Below, in pieces: positions 28,364-38,613 of a stretch of DNA of 64,000 nt (positions are counted from its first letter, which is position 1; every line of letters starts with the position of its first letter). Position numbers and translations under genes: made by a program. Below the pieces are notes generated by a model that did not search any database, was not told the origin of the DNA, and saw only the letters and a list, made by a program, of their open reading frames with translations. The stretch is from an uncultured Fretibacterium sp. (GTDB taxonomy: Bacteria; Synergistota; Synergistia; Synergistales; Aminobacteriaceae): the NCBI GenBank assembly GCA_937911045.1, contig CALEPX010000039.1, positions 11,766 through 75,765 of the forward strand. Reading direction: 5' to 3'.

Positions 28364-30523
28364 ATGAGCAGAAAACGTAACAAGCGTAATAACGGGAAAG
28401 CAAATTGGGGCGAGTTAATATTATTCGTGATGGTGATCGCGATAATTTATTTCGTGCTATCGTTGTTCGGGAGTTCATTGACTGGTGAAGGCGGTCAAAC
28501 ATGGGGAAATTATTTGCGCGGAACTTGGGGCGGCGGCGTGATAATTTTGCTGCTGTTCTGGCTGTACGTTTGCGTCGCAGGCTTCGTGAAAGTCAGAATC
28601 CCGAAATTCCCCAGACAATTATTGGGAACGTTGCAGCTGTATATCTCAGTAGCGTTTTTGCTCGGATACTTGAGACATTCCGGTTGGGATTATGACGCTG
28701 TGTTGGTGACACCGGGCAGCATTGGTTATGGAATTGCGAGATTCTTCGTGCTTAATGCAGGAAATTTCATAACGCTGATCTTGATTATCATGTCGTTTTT
28801 ATTCTCGGCGTATCTGTTCGGTTCGAAATTGCTGAACGTGAAATTACCGGATATGCAGTTCGAGAATCTTAGTTCGCTATTCACTCGCAAAAGAGAATCG
28901 AATCTTGACAACGATGATGATGCTCCCAAGACAAAGCCAAAATCTAAACGCAAATCTGAACGCTATGATCGTGAAGAGAATTATGACAATAACGTCTTCC
29001 GAATGAATTTGCCAGAACCGAAATTTGAACATCGAGAGGACACGTTAATATCGATTCTGTCGTCGGTCAGCAAGTCACGCAGAGAATCCCCAGAGAATGA
29101 TTACGAAGAGCTTGATCCAGAATCCGAAGCCAGCAGAAACGCAATCGAGAAAATCGATAAATTACTGGACTCGTTCAACGCCGGATATTTTGCGCCGCCA
29201 GAGAAACGCGATAATCGTCAGAAAAAAGATTTTGCGATCCGTCACAAAAGAAATCGCCGTCCGTTCCCCGAAGTTTTGGACAAGAACTCGAATACGCCAG
29301 ATGATGCTTCACTCGAAACGGATAATAATGTCGAAATGGATTATGACGAAGAATACAGGGACAGCGTTTTTCCACCGCCGATTGATATTTTCGGAGCAGA
29401 TTTGAAGCAGGAAATTCGCGATGATTCGAAAATCTACGAGCGTCAAGGCAGAATGCTTGTGCAGGCTCTGAGAAATTACGATGTTGTCGCAACGGTCAAG
29501 AAAATAGTTTCGGGATTTCAGATTGTGAGTTTTGAGTTAGCGTTATCGGCTGGAACTAAGCTCAGCAAGATCACGAATTTGAGCGACGAATTAGCTATGT
29601 CATTGGGTGTTACGTCGGTCAGGCTTGAGGCTCCGATTTTGGGCACGAAGTTTGTTGGCGTTGAGATTCCGGTTATTGAGCGCAGGGTTTTAAGTTTGCG
29701 TTCGGTTTTGAGTTCGAAAGTTTTCCGGAGAGCGCAGACCAGATTGCCGATTCCGTTGGGAGTGAATATTAATTCCGAAATTTGCGTCCGAGGTTTGGAA
29801 GAATTGACGCATTTGTTAATCACCGGAGGAAATCGTACGGGCAAAAGCATGTTCGTGAATTGCTGCATATTATCGTTATGTTCGCGCTGCAAGCCTGATG
29901 AGTTGCGCATAATCCTGACGAGAACAAAGCACGTGGAATTTTCGATTTATGATAATCTCCCGCACTTGTTATTCAAGCCGATTTCTGAACCAGAACACGC
30001 TCTGAAAATGCTTTCGTGGGTTTTGAAGGAGACCGAACTCAGAACAGAAAAATTCGCAGCCGTCAAAGCACGCAATATTGACGCATATAACTCGAATCGA
30101 AATGTTACGGAACAGTTGCCGAAATTGGTCGTGATAATCGATGAGTTGTCGGATTTGATGTTGACGAAATCACGCGAGACTGAGAATTTGTTGGTGAGAA
30201 TTGCTCAGAAGAGCCGTGCTTTAGGAGTGTTCCTGATAATCTCGACTGACAAATTTTCGCCGGACGTCATAACCGGATTGATAAAAGCGAATATCCCAAC
30301 GAAAATCACGTTTGCGTTGCCATCGCTGGATGATTCACGGACAGTTCTTGATTACTCGGGCGCGGAGAAATTGACGGGTAAAGGCGATATGCTCTTGAAA
30401 ACTACGGATACGCCGCGATTATTGAGAATGCAGACGCCGTTTATAAGCGAGGATAATATTCCGGATTTTGTCGAATACATGAATAATATATTCATGAAAT
30501 ACAGAGCTGTAGATTTTATTTGA
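28364..30523 (+). CDS. ftsK: FtsK/SpoIIIE-family DNA translocase
   Basis: 719 aa from ATG 28364; the frame is open further upstream but overlaps mltG, and GGGAGTG precedes this ATG. About four transmembrane helices in the first ~165 residues, a charged linker (~190-370), then the motor domain with Walker A GGNRTGKS (~486-493) and Walker B LVVIIDELSDLM (~586-597). The C-terminus ends shortly after the motor; the DNA-reading gamma winged-helix domain is absent. It probably pumps DNA at the septum. Loss of the gamma domain means KOPS-directed loading is unlikely. Confidence 0.85.
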   Translation: MSRKRNKRNNGKANWGELILFVMVIAIIYFVLSLFGSSLTGEGGQTWGNYLRGTWGGGVIILLLFWLYVCVAGFVKVRIPKFPRQLLGTLQLYISVAFLLGYLRHSGWDYDAVLVTPGSIGYGIARFFVLNAGNFITLILIIMSFLFSAYLFGSKLLNVKLPDMQFENLSSLFTRKRESNLDNDDDAPKTKPKSKRKSERYDREENYDNNVFRMNLPEPKFEHREDTLISILSSVSKSRRESPENDYEELDPESEASRNAIEKIDKLLDSFNAGYFAPPEKRDNRQKKDFAIRHKRNRRPFPEVLDKNSNTPDDASLETDNNVEMDYDEEYRDSVFPPPIDIFGADLKQEIRDDSKIYERQGRMLVQALRNYDVVATVKKIVSGFQIVSFELALSAGTKLSKITNLSDELAMSLGVTSVRLEAPILGTKFVGVEIPVIERRVLSLRSVLSSKVFRRAQTRLPIPLGVNINSEICVRGLEELTHLLITGGNRTGKSMFVNCCILSLCSRCKPDELRIILTRTKHVEFSIYDNLPHLLFKPISEPEHALKMLSWVLKETELRTEKFAAVKARNIDAYNSNRNVTEQLPKLVVIIDELSDLMLTKSRETENLLVRIAQKSRALGVFLIISTDKFSPDVITGLIKANIPTKITFALPSLDDSRTVLDYSGAEKLTGKGDMLLKTTDTPRLLRMQTPFISEDNIPDFVEYMNNIFMKYRAVDFI

Positions 30524-30533
30524 AGGAGAGTTT

Positions 30534-31292
30534 ATGTACAAGAGAAATTTGACTGTAATGCCATCGGACGCATCGTGTAACGGCGAGATGAAGCTGCGAA
30601 GTTTGCTGGATTATTTTCAGGACACGGCTGCTCTTGCAGTAAATGATATTGAGGGAACTTCAACTGAACTTGCGTCGAAAGGTTACGCGTGGATTCTGCG
30701 AAATTACGAGATTGAATTTGTGGGTAACCTGCCATTGATTGACGAAGAATTTGTGATTCACACGGCTCATGATCCTAAACACGGCTTTAATTGCCTGAGA
30801 ATATTTCGGGTGTTTGATGCGCACGAGAATTTGATAGTTGACGCGAAAAGTTCTTGGCTGCTGTTCGATTTGGCGGCTCAGAGACCGGTGAAGCCATTGG
30901 TTCATTTGCCGGAAATTCTCACGTGCGATAATATTGATTTAGATTCGGATTTTCAGGATATTGCCCAGATTGTGAATCATGATTTCGAAGTTGAGCGTAA
31001 AGTTGCGTTTCATGATTTAGACGTAAATTCTCACGTGAATAACGCAGCATATTTCGAATGGATATTTGAGGCTACACCGATTGATTTGATGAGTTGCAGA
31101 CCGAAGCATATTAACGCGTCGTTCAGATCCGGGATTCGCTGGGGAGATAAAGTGCGGATTAATATCGCGAGACTTGATGAGAAAAGTTTTGCGTATAATA
31201 TCAAAAATCTTTCACATCTTGATGATAAAGTTCACAAAAAGCCATCAGCGGAATTTTTCTGTGAATGGCATTTAACTGGAAGGAGTGATTAA
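30534..31292 (+). CDS. Acyl-ACP thioesterase
   Basis: 252 aa, double hot-dog fold of the FatA/FatB-like bacterial family. The first hot-dog has LLDYFQDTAALAVNDIEG and GYAWILRNYEIEF. The second has the HDLDVNSHVNNAAYFEWI motif, typical of the catalytic region. It releases free fatty acids from acyl carrier protein. ATG preceded by GAAGGAG. Confidence 0.85.
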   Translation: MYKRNLTVMPSDASCNGEMKLRSLLDYFQDTAALAVNDIEGTSTELASKGYAWILRNYEIEFVGNLPLIDEEFVIHTAHDPKHGFNCLRIFRVFDAHENLIVDAKSSWLLFDLAAQRPVKPLVHLPEILTCDNIDLDSDFQDIAQIVNHDFEVERKVAFHDLDVNSHVNNAAYFEWIFEATPIDLMSCRPKHINASFRSGIRWGDKVRINIARLDEKSFAYNIKNLSHLDDKVHKKPSAEFFCEWHLTGRSD

Positions 31293-31296
31293 TAGC

Positions 31297-32760
31297 GTGA
31301 ACGTGTTAATAATCGGAGCCGGAGAAGTTGGCAGGAATATTGCAGCAACGCTATCGTCTGAGAATTATAACGTGTATTTGGTCGAACAGAACGAAGACGC
31401 AGCCAAGAGAGCCGATGAAGAACTTGACGCACGAGTAATCACCGGCAACGGAGCTAGACCGCAAGTTTTGAATCAGGTTTTCTCAGAAGTAGCTGATAAT
31501 GACGACGGCGTGATTGATATTATGATCGCCTGCACGAATAAAGACGAAGTGAATATGCTGGCGTGTTGGATAGCAAAATCTGCTGGAATAAAGCATATTA
31601 TATCAAGAGCGAGAAATCTTGAATTTACGGATTCACCGGATTGGGCAAAAAAATTCGGCATAGAGCTTATGATTTCGCCGGAGAGATCACTTGCGCGTGA
31701 AATTCTGAGTTTGTTGACCGTGAGTTCTGCGATACATACGGCTGAATTGCTGAATGGTCTGGCAGCTCTGTACGCGTTCAAAGTTGAGGAAAATTCGCCA
31801 TTCGTTGGCAAAAACCTGATGACGATTCGACAGGAAAATCCGAATTTGCTGGCTGTGTTCGTGTATATTCAGCACGAGAACGGTGAAGCACTTGTTCCGA
31901 ATGGTCTATCGAAAATCAGCGAGAATGATATTTGCTATGTCGTTACGTTCAGAGAGACGACGTTCTTGCTTGAAGAGAAATTCAATCCGGAAATCAAGAA
32001 TATTCGCTCACTCAAGAAAATATTTATCGTAGGCGGCGGAAAACTTGGCTCACAGATTGCGGCTGCGATTAAGCGTGATTCAGGGCGTGTGCAGCTGCGT
32101 TTAATCGAGAAAGACCCGCTGAAGTGCCTGAAATTGTCGCAGGAATTGGGCGAGGCTTTGGTGCTGAATGCTGACGGCGCGGACAAGAATTTGCTGTTCG
32201 AAGAGGGAATTGACCAAGCTGACGGCTATGTTTGCGCGACGGATTCGGACGAGTTGAACCTGATTTACTCGGGACTTGCGAAAACTATGGGCGTGAAAAA
32301 GAGCATTGCTGTTGTGCGTCAGAAATTGTATCAGGATCTTACGCAATATTTGCCGATTACGATTGTAGATCCAAATGAGGCGTTGGCTAGTTCGATTTTG
32401 CGAGTTGTGCATTACTCCGGACATTCGCGTGCGTTGTCGATAATCAAGACGATTAATGCTGAGATGTTGGAGCTGGAAATTCCCAAAGACAGCGCGTTAC
32501 TCGGCAAGACGATTGCTGACCTGAAGATTCCCAGAGGAGTTCTGATAGCGTTGATGCAGCGAAATGATAAAGTAATGCTTCCGACGGGGTTCACGGTTTT
32601 GATGGCTGGCGATTTTTTGATTTTATTTGCGTCGTCTGAGCTGATGCCTCAAGCCGTAGAATTTTTTAACTCGAAAGTTCCGGCTTCAAGTTCGGATTCT
32701 AACTCGGATTCGGATTCTGGTTCGGATTCGAATGCACAGGGTAGCAGCGATGAAATTTAA
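31297..32760 (+). CDS. trkA: Trk potassium uptake regulatory subunit TrkA
   Basis: 487 aa. Two RCK_N modules (NVLIIGAGEVGRNIA and KIFIVGGGKLGSQIA) are each followed by a TrkA_C domain. It binds nucleotides on the cytoplasmic face and gates TrkH. GTG 31297 is preferred: the earlier GTG at 31285 would sit on the AAGGAG ribosome site. A Ser/Asp tail (SSSDSNSDSDSGSDSN) precedes the stop. The 3' end overlaps trkH by 11 nt. Confidence 0.93.
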   Translation: MNVLIIGAGEVGRNIAATLSSENYNVYLVEQNEDAAKRADEELDARVITGNGARPQVLNQVFSEVADNDDGVIDIMIACTNKDEVNMLACWIAKSAGIKHIISRARNLEFTDSPDWAKKFGIELMISPERSLAREILSLLTVSSAIHTAELLNGLAALYAFKVEENSPFVGKNLMTIRQENPNLLAVFVYIQHENGEALVPNGLSKISENDICYVVTFRETTFLLEEKFNPEIKNIRSLKKIFIVGGGKLGSQIAAAIKRDSGRVQLRLIEKDPLKCLKLSQELGEALVLNADGADKNLLFEEGIDQADGYVCATDSDELNLIYSGLAKTMGVKKSIAVVRQKLYQDLTQYLPITIVDPNEALASSILRVVHYSGHSRALSIIKTINAEMLELEIPKDSALLGKTIADLKIPRGVLIALMQRNDKVMLPTGFTVLMAGDFLILFASSELMPQAVEFFNSKVPASSSDSNSDSDSGSDSNAQGSSDEI

Positions 32761-34207
32761 GATCGTATTCGGAGTTCTGTCGCTTGTGTGCGTGATTGTT
32801 GCGGCAGCGATGTTGCCGTCGATTTGTATTGCGCTCTACGATGGCTCGCATGTCGTCGGAGCATTTGCGTTCTCGTTCATGAGTGCGATAAGTTTGGCGG
32901 TGTTTTTGTCACTGCCGGTTCTGTCAACGAAAGAGAAATTCAACCAGAAGATTGGCATTCGTGAAGGTGTCGGAATTGTAGGTTTTGCTTGGATTGTTGC
33001 GTCCGGAATTGGTGCGATGCCGTTTTATTTCGGCGCGAACGTTGGATATTCAGACGCATTTTTCGAAACGATGTCCGGATTCACGACGACAGGCGCGACG
33101 ATATTTTCCGAGATTGAAGCGTTACCCAGAGCAATATTATTGTGGCGGTCATTGACGCATTGGATAGGCGGAATGGGAATTATAGTTCTGAGTTTGGCGG
33201 TGTTGCCGTTCTTGGGAGTCAGGGGCATGGAGCTGTACAAAGCAGAAGTCCCGGGAGTTAATGCGGAGAAAATCACGCCGAGATTGCACCAGACAGCTTC
33301 GAGATTATGGATCTTGTACGTTGCGTTCACTCTTGCGGAGACGATTTTGCTGAAAATTTCGGGAATGAGTATTTTTGACGCGTTCTGTCATTCTTGCTCG
33401 ACGATTGCGACAGGAGGTTTCTCGACGAAGAATAATTCGATTGCGTATTATTCAAGCCCGTTTATTCAATGGATAATAATAATATTCATGTTCATGTCGG
33501 GAATAAATTTCTCGCTGTATTTTCTGATTTGGTCGAAGAAGTTCCGGGAATTTTTCGAGGATCAGGAGTTGCGCGCGTATTTTGAGATTGTGATATTCGC
33601 GATTGTGTCAATGAGTGTTGCGCTGTATTTCTCAGGAAATTTCACTGGACTTGAAAGCACGATTCGCAGGACAGCGTTTCATGTTGTGAGCGTAATTACT
33701 ACGACGGGTTTTGTATCCGAAGATTATAATCTCTGGCACGAGTTCGCGAAATTCCTGTTCGTGCTGCTGATGTTCATCGGAGCGTGCGGCGGTTCGACTG
33801 GCGGCGGCTGTAAAGTTTCGAGATTCTTGTTACTGGGCAGACTGTTATCGACCGAGTGCAAAAAACTGCTGCATCCGAGAGCCGTAATAACTGCGCGATT
33901 AAACTCGAAGCCGATCTCAGCTAGTACGACAAATTCTGCGGGAGCGTTTTTCGTGCTGTACATGTTGATTCTGGTTGGAGCGACTTTGTTCACTACGGCG
34001 TTTAATATAGACTTGCTGACGGCATTCACAGGAGTTCTGACGTGTTTGAGCAACGTTGGTCCGGGTTTGAGCAGGTTGGGACCGGTTGAGAATTTCTCTT
34101 GGCTGCCGAATAGTGTGAAATGGGTGTTCTCGTTTTGCATGTTAGCCGGAAGACTTGAACTTTTCGCAGTAATATTATTATTCTTGCCCGGAACGTACAG
34201 AAAATAA
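32750..34207 (+). CDS. trkH: Trk potassium transporter membrane subunit TrkH
   Basis: 485 aa from ATG 32750. About ten membrane helices with four pore-loop repeats: GFTTTGATIF, TGGFSTKN, TTTGFVSEDY and the more degenerate LSNVGPGLSRLG. The GGSTGGGCKV intramembrane loop is typical of TrkH. It imports K+ with TrkA. The start overlaps the trkA stop by 11 nt, so the pair is coupled. Confidence 0.93.
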   Translation: MKFKIVFGVLSLVCVIVAAAMLPSICIALYDGSHVVGAFAFSFMSAISLAVFLSLPVLSTKEKFNQKIGIREGVGIVGFAWIVASGIGAMPFYFGANVGYSDAFFETMSGFTTTGATIFSEIEALPRAILLWRSLTHWIGGMGIIVLSLAVLPFLGVRGMELYKAEVPGVNAEKITPRLHQTASRLWILYVAFTLAETILLKISGMSIFDAFCHSCSTIATGGFSTKNNSIAYYSSPFIQWIIIIFMFMSGINFSLYFLIWSKKFREFFEDQELRAYFEIVIFAIVSMSVALYFSGNFTGLESTIRRTAFHVVSVITTTGFVSEDYNLWHEFAKFLFVLLMFIGACGGSTGGGCKVSRFLLLGRLLSTECKKLLHPRAVITARLNSKPISASTTNSAGAFFVLYMLILVGATLFTTAFNIDLLTAFTGVLTCLSNVGPGLSRLGPVENFSWLPNSVKWVFSFCMLAGRLELFAVILLFLPGTYRK

Positions 34208-34272
34208 TGTGAACTTGCTATAATTTATGGAAATATTTTAGAAATTGCAATTTATGAGGAGTTGATTTAGCG

Positions 34273-35823
34273 TTGGAATTTGATTATTCGAAACAGAAAC
34301 ACATAATAAAGATACCACCGAGACTGCAAATCACGTCGTTTTTCTGTGGAGCGGCGATTATGATTCTTGAGTTAGCCGGTTCGCGAATAGTTGCGCCATT
34401 TTTCGGAACGTCGCTGATAGTTTGGACGGCGTTAATTGGAGTTATCATGACAAGTCTTGCGATTGGAAACTGGTTGGGCGGTCATGTTGCGGATAAAAGA
34501 CCCGAGGGCAGATTATTGGGACGCATTTTGCTGATTTCTGCGATAATAATTGCGTTGACGGCGTTCTTTAGCAATTTGATTTTGACGCAGCTTTCGGAAG
34601 TTCAGATGAATTTGTACGTTTCATCGGTTGTGAGTGCGTTGATAATTTTTGCGCCATCGAGCGTCTTGTTGGGAATGACTTCGCCGTTTATAGCGCGTCT
34701 TGCAATGTTGGACGTGAAATCTTCGGGGGGAATTGTCGGGAAACTTTCGGCGTTAAATTCTGCGGGAAGCATTTTGGGAACGTTCTTGGGAGGCTTCGTG
34801 TTAATATCGCTCTTCCCGTCCGGAATAATTCTGATGTTGCTGGCATGTGGACTGGCGTTGTTATCTGTTTTGATTTACACGGGGTCTTGGTTGCGCATAA
34901 TCTCGGTGATAGTTCTGGCGATTCTGGGAACAGGGACTTTTTTCGCGGAGAAATTCGGGTTGCCGTTCACGCCAATCGGGGAGCAGATTGACACGCAATA
35001 TAATCATTTGTCGGTCGCAGAAAGCATTGACCGGAGAAATAATCGCAGAGTTAGAGTGTTAATCACGAATCCGGATTGTTTGCAGTCGCTGATGTACACG
35101 AACGCTCATGACGAACTTGTTAGCGACTACACGAAGTTTTATGACCTAGCGTTTCATTACAAGCCTGACACGAAAAAAGTTTTGATGCTCGGCGGCGGAG
35201 GATATTGCGTTCCAAGGCATATTTTGCACACAAGACCGGACGTTTCGATTGATGTTGTCGAACTTGACCCCGGAGTTACTGAAGTTGCGCGCGAATATTT
35301 TTACTTGAAAGACAGCGATAACCTGCGAATTTTTCACGAAGATGCCAGAACTTTCCTGAATCGTGAGGGGAAATATAATCCCGGGCAATACGACGCGATT
35401 TTCATGGATACGTTCGGATCATGGATTGTGATCCCGTTTCACATGACGACTGTTGAGACTGCGATGCACCTGAAAGAATTGCTGAAACCCGGCGGAGTTT
35501 TGATTGTGAATACGATCTCGTCAGTTCGTGGTCCAAAAGCTGGGGTATTCAACGGGATTTATAAGGCGTTCCAGACGTCATTTCCGACGATGATGATTTT
35601 TCCGGCAACAGCTCCTGATCCGAAATATGCGTTCTCTCAGCAGAATATAATGCTCGTTGCGATGGCTGATGCGTCGTTGAATAATCTAGCACCGGTTACG
35701 TCTGACAGCGAGTTTGCGGATTTGTTATCGCACCAGTGGCTTGAACCGTTCGTTCCGGATTCGCATGTGCCGGCGTTCACAGATGCGTTTGCTCCGGTTG
35801 AAAAATATGCGTTGATGCAGTGA
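34273..35823 (+). CDS. Membrane-fused spermidine synthase-like protein
   Basis: 516 aa. About seven hydrophobic helices in residues 15-225 (CGAAIMILELAGSRIVAPFFG opens them), then a class I methyltransferase-fold domain with VLMLGGGGYCVPRH, VVELDPGVTEVARE and YDAIFMDTFGS. This two-part architecture is common in bacteria. Whether it transfers aminopropyl groups is not shown, since the substrate loop cannot be judged by eye. TTG start with GAGGAG upstream; a TATAAT at ~34219 may be its promoter. Confidence 0.78.
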   Translation: MEFDYSKQKHIIKIPPRLQITSFFCGAAIMILELAGSRIVAPFFGTSLIVWTALIGVIMTSLAIGNWLGGHVADKRPEGRLLGRILLISAIIIALTAFFSNLILTQLSEVQMNLYVSSVVSALIIFAPSSVLLGMTSPFIARLAMLDVKSSGGIVGKLSALNSAGSILGTFLGGFVLISLFPSGIILMLLACGLALLSVLIYTGSWLRIISVIVLAILGTGTFFAEKFGLPFTPIGEQIDTQYNHLSVAESIDRRNNRRVRVLITNPDCLQSLMYTNAHDELVSDYTKFYDLAFHYKPDTKKVLMLGGGGYCVPRHILHTRPDVSIDVVELDPGVTEVAREYFYLKDSDNLRIFHEDARTFLNREGKYNPGQYDAIFMDTFGSWIVIPFHMTTVETAMHLKELLKPGGVLIVNTISSVRGPKAGVFNGIYKAFQTSFPTMMIFPATAPDPKYAFSQQNIMLVAMADASLNNLAPVTSDSEFADLLSHQWLEPFVPDSHVPAFTDAFAPVEKYALMQ

Positions 35824-35850
35824 TAATAAATTCAGGGGGAAATGTTAATT

Positions 35851-37971
35851 ATGAAGGGAAATAATGCGAATAATAAGGGTAAATCTGAGCAAGTGCGTCT
35901 CAAGAAAATTCCGGAGAAATATTTGCCAGTGCCGTTAGTTCCGGTTTGGGTTATATTGCCGTTGTGGTTTGTGTCGCTAGCCGTGCCGAATCTGGTTTAT
36001 TCGGGAGTGAGATTTGCTGACACGCTGCATATTCTGAAGTGGGCTGTGACTGGCATTCCGGTTGCGATTGCCGCTTTGGTTGCCGGAATCAGATTGTGCA
36101 TTTATGGCAAAGAACGAATCACGTTCAAGTTGGATTTGTTCTCGGCAATTTGGGCGTTGATGATTGCGTACGCTGCGGTTCAGCCTTTGTGGGTGGATGT
36201 GTTTTCGCCGACAGCGTTGGTTCTGGAACTTGTTTGCGTTTTCACGATTTGGGCGTTTTACGTGTTGAGCGTAGGGTCTTTTCCGGAGAATGGCTTGCGG
36301 ATAATGCTGTTTCTTGCCGCGATAAATGCCGCGATTAACGTTGGATTTGCTGAGTTGCAGCTGTCAGGAATGAATGATCTTGCGTTTTTGGTTGGAACGC
36401 CGTTCGAATTTCTGAAGCAATACAGCTCGATAATTCTGCCGACACCGGATAATTATATCGGAAACACGGCTCAGAATAACATGATGGGTTTGTGGTGTTC
36501 GGTGAATGTTGTAAATCTGGTTTACTTGCTTATACTTGACATTTGGCACGCGAAAGATTCCGGGGTTACGTTCAAGCGAGTGTTTTTGCCGGCGTTGTGC
36601 GTTGCGCTGACAGCTGCGAGTTTTATTATTGCGGTTGGCTTGGGATTTTCGGTTTTTTACGTGATAGCTGGGATTTTGCTCGTGATGCTGCCTGTGATTG
36701 CGTGGCGCATGGGAAATTCTAAGCGTGATTATCTGACGGCGTTGGCGTTGGTGCTGTTCGCGATAATTTTCTGGGGATTGCTCAAGACGACGAGCAGATC
36801 CGGATTATTGAGTTTCGTTACGGGATTTGCGCTGTTGATAATAATTGCGCTATGGAAGTTCAGAATGTCAAACGTGATGCGATTTGTGCCGTTAATCATG
36901 ATAATGTGCGTGCTTGGCTGGGGATCGACTTATTCGCAGCGTGCCGATGGATTTGTCGAGAGAGCGCAGGATCTTGTCGAGAATACGTCAAGTGTTGCAG
37001 GCAGAATCGGAATCTGGACGACTTCGTACTCAATGTTCAAAGAGCATCCGATGGGAGTCGGCACAGGACAATTCAAGTGGCATTATCTGGAAGCTCAACG
37101 TGAGGGTTTCAAGTCTGAGTTCGTGAATCGTGACTGGTACGTCTGGCAATATACTCACTGGGCGCATAACGAATTTTTGCAATGGTTCTGTGAGGGCGGA
37201 TGGATTGGCGGAATAATGCTGATCATGATGTATTTGGTCTGGTTTGTTCCGGCGTTGATTGGCATATTCAGGACTAAGCGCGACGAGGTTAGTATTTATG
37301 CGGTGTGGGGATTTGTGATTGTTTCGGTTATATCGTTCGCTGCGTTATTCACAAGACCGTTTCACAGAATCGAAAATATGGTCTGGATTGCGTTGGCGTT
37401 TGCTATGTCGAATCGTGAGTTTTTGACGGGGAAATTGCGCTTTAATATTGTCAGGTCGGATCTGTTCGAGAAATTTCTGGGCGTTGCGTGCATTGCTGCA
37501 TCAGTAGCGGGAGTTGTGTATATCTCGGACGGCATCAGGGGCAATTATATTCTGAGACAGGCTCTATCGACTCAGCATCCGGAATTGCAGCTGTATTATC
37601 TGAAGCAGGCAGACTCTTTCCCGATTACGCACGAAGAAGCTCAGAGAAATTTGGGTTTGCATTATATCCAGTTGGGTGAACAGACCGAAGATAACGAGAT
37701 GATCAGGAACGGTCTTGGGATTCTGTGGGCGCATTTCCAGAGAGAGCCGCATAGTGAAGATATTAGCAGGTTACTGACACTTTCGCAGAGATTCCAGGAT
37801 GAGGAAATTTTGACGGAAGTTGCAAGCTTGTTCAAGCCGGGAATGTATGAGTTGGTTCGTCGTCCGGTTCGCGCTTCTGACGGGCAAATTTATAACGCGC
37901 TGGTCTTGATTAATGCCCCAAAAACCGAGGCTCAGAAAGTCGCCGGAGATCAGGGAACTGACGCTCAGTAA
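35851..37971 (+). CDS. O-antigen ligase-like (Wzy_C) membrane protein
   Basis: 706 aa. Roughly 11-12 transmembrane helices; the conserved periplasmic loop includes GRIGIWTTSYSMFKEHPMGVGTGQF and HWAHNEFLQWFCEGG with the catalytic-type His. A TPR-like soluble tail follows (~residues 570-690). Family members ligate O-antigen to lipid A core or glycosylate pilins. It ends 3 nt before the first pseudopilin gene, so a glycosylation role for secretion pseudopilins is possible (inference). ATG 35851 chosen over 35842 because the GGGGGA lies 10 nt upstream. Confidence 0.78.
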   Translation: MKGNNANNKGKSEQVRLKKIPEKYLPVPLVPVWVILPLWFVSLAVPNLVYSGVRFADTLHILKWAVTGIPVAIAALVAGIRLCIYGKERITFKLDLFSAIWALMIAYAAVQPLWVDVFSPTALVLELVCVFTIWAFYVLSVGSFPENGLRIMLFLAAINAAINVGFAELQLSGMNDLAFLVGTPFEFLKQYSSIILPTPDNYIGNTAQNNMMGLWCSVNVVNLVYLLILDIWHAKDSGVTFKRVFLPALCVALTAASFIIAVGLGFSVFYVIAGILLVMLPVIAWRMGNSKRDYLTALALVLFAIIFWGLLKTTSRSGLLSFVTGFALLIIIALWKFRMSNVMRFVPLIMIMCVLGWGSTYSQRADGFVERAQDLVENTSSVAGRIGIWTTSYSMFKEHPMGVGTGQFKWHYLEAQREGFKSEFVNRDWYVWQYTHWAHNEFLQWFCEGGWIGGIMLIMMYLVWFVPALIGIFRTKRDEVSIYAVWGFVIVSVISFAALFTRPFHRIENMVWIALAFAMSNREFLTGKLRFNIVRSDLFEKFLGVACIAASVAGVVYISDGIRGNYILRQALSTQHPELQLYYLKQADSFPITHEEAQRNLGLHYIQLGEQTEDNEMIRNGLGILWAHFQREPHSEDISRLLTLSQRFQDEEILTEVASLFKPGMYELVRRPVRASDGQIYNALVLINAPKTEAQKVAGDQGTDAQ

Positions 37972-37974
37972 ATA

Positions 37975-38613
37975 ATGTCTCGCAAAAAATTCGGGTTCAC
38001 GCTAATCGAAATATTAATCGCCGTAATGTTGACCGGTTTGATTACGACGCTGGCTCTTGCGCCGGTTATGTTCACGGTGAGACGCGTTGTTGACGTTCAG
38101 ACGCAATATACGGATATTTCGGCGTTGTCACGAACTGTGAGTTTTATAGAGCGCGATATTTCAAGTGCGATGCGAATGGCTGCGAATGTGATTTTAATCA
38201 AAGAACACGAATCTCTTGGCGGAAATGATGACGACACACTCGTGATTTTGACGACAGCTCCGGTTGCGCAGAATTTGCCGGCCGGGAGCATTGTTTACAA
38301 GATTGAAGATGACAGACGCGATATAATCCCGGGTTTGTACAGATGGATTTTTCCCGGGAAATTGCCGGAGGAGATCGATCTTGAGACGCTGAATGTCGAG
38401 GACGCGCAGTTAGTTCTGCCGGGTGTGAAGAATTTTTGCGTCGAAGTTGTCGGCGGTTCGTTGAAACAGGATAGGCGCAAAGAATACAGGGGAGCTTTGC
38501 CGAGTGGGATTTACATGAAGATTTCCAGAACGGACAAGCATAGTTTGAGCATGAATGACGGAACTGGAGAGAAAGTACAAGATGAGATCGAAGAATTTAT
38601 CGTGTTGCCGTAA
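37975..38613 (+). CDS. gspJ: T2SS minor pseudopilin GspJ-like
   Basis: 212 aa. Class III signal KKFGFTLIEILIAVMLTGLITTLALAP with cleavage after G and Glu at +5. The length, and the position just before a GspK, fit GspJ. It belongs to the tip complex of the pseudopilus with GspI, GspK and GspH. It starts 3 nt after the upstream gene. Confidence 0.75.
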   Translation: MSRKKFGFTLIEILIAVMLTGLITTLALAPVMFTVRRVVDVQTQYTDISALSRTVSFIERDISSAMRMAANVILIKEHESLGGNDDDTLVILTTAPVAQNLPAGSIVYKIEDDRRDIIPGLYRWIFPGKLPEEIDLETLNVEDAQLVLPGVKNFCVEVVGGSLKQDRRKEYRGALPSGIYMKISRTDKHSLSMNDGTGEKVQDEIEEFIVLP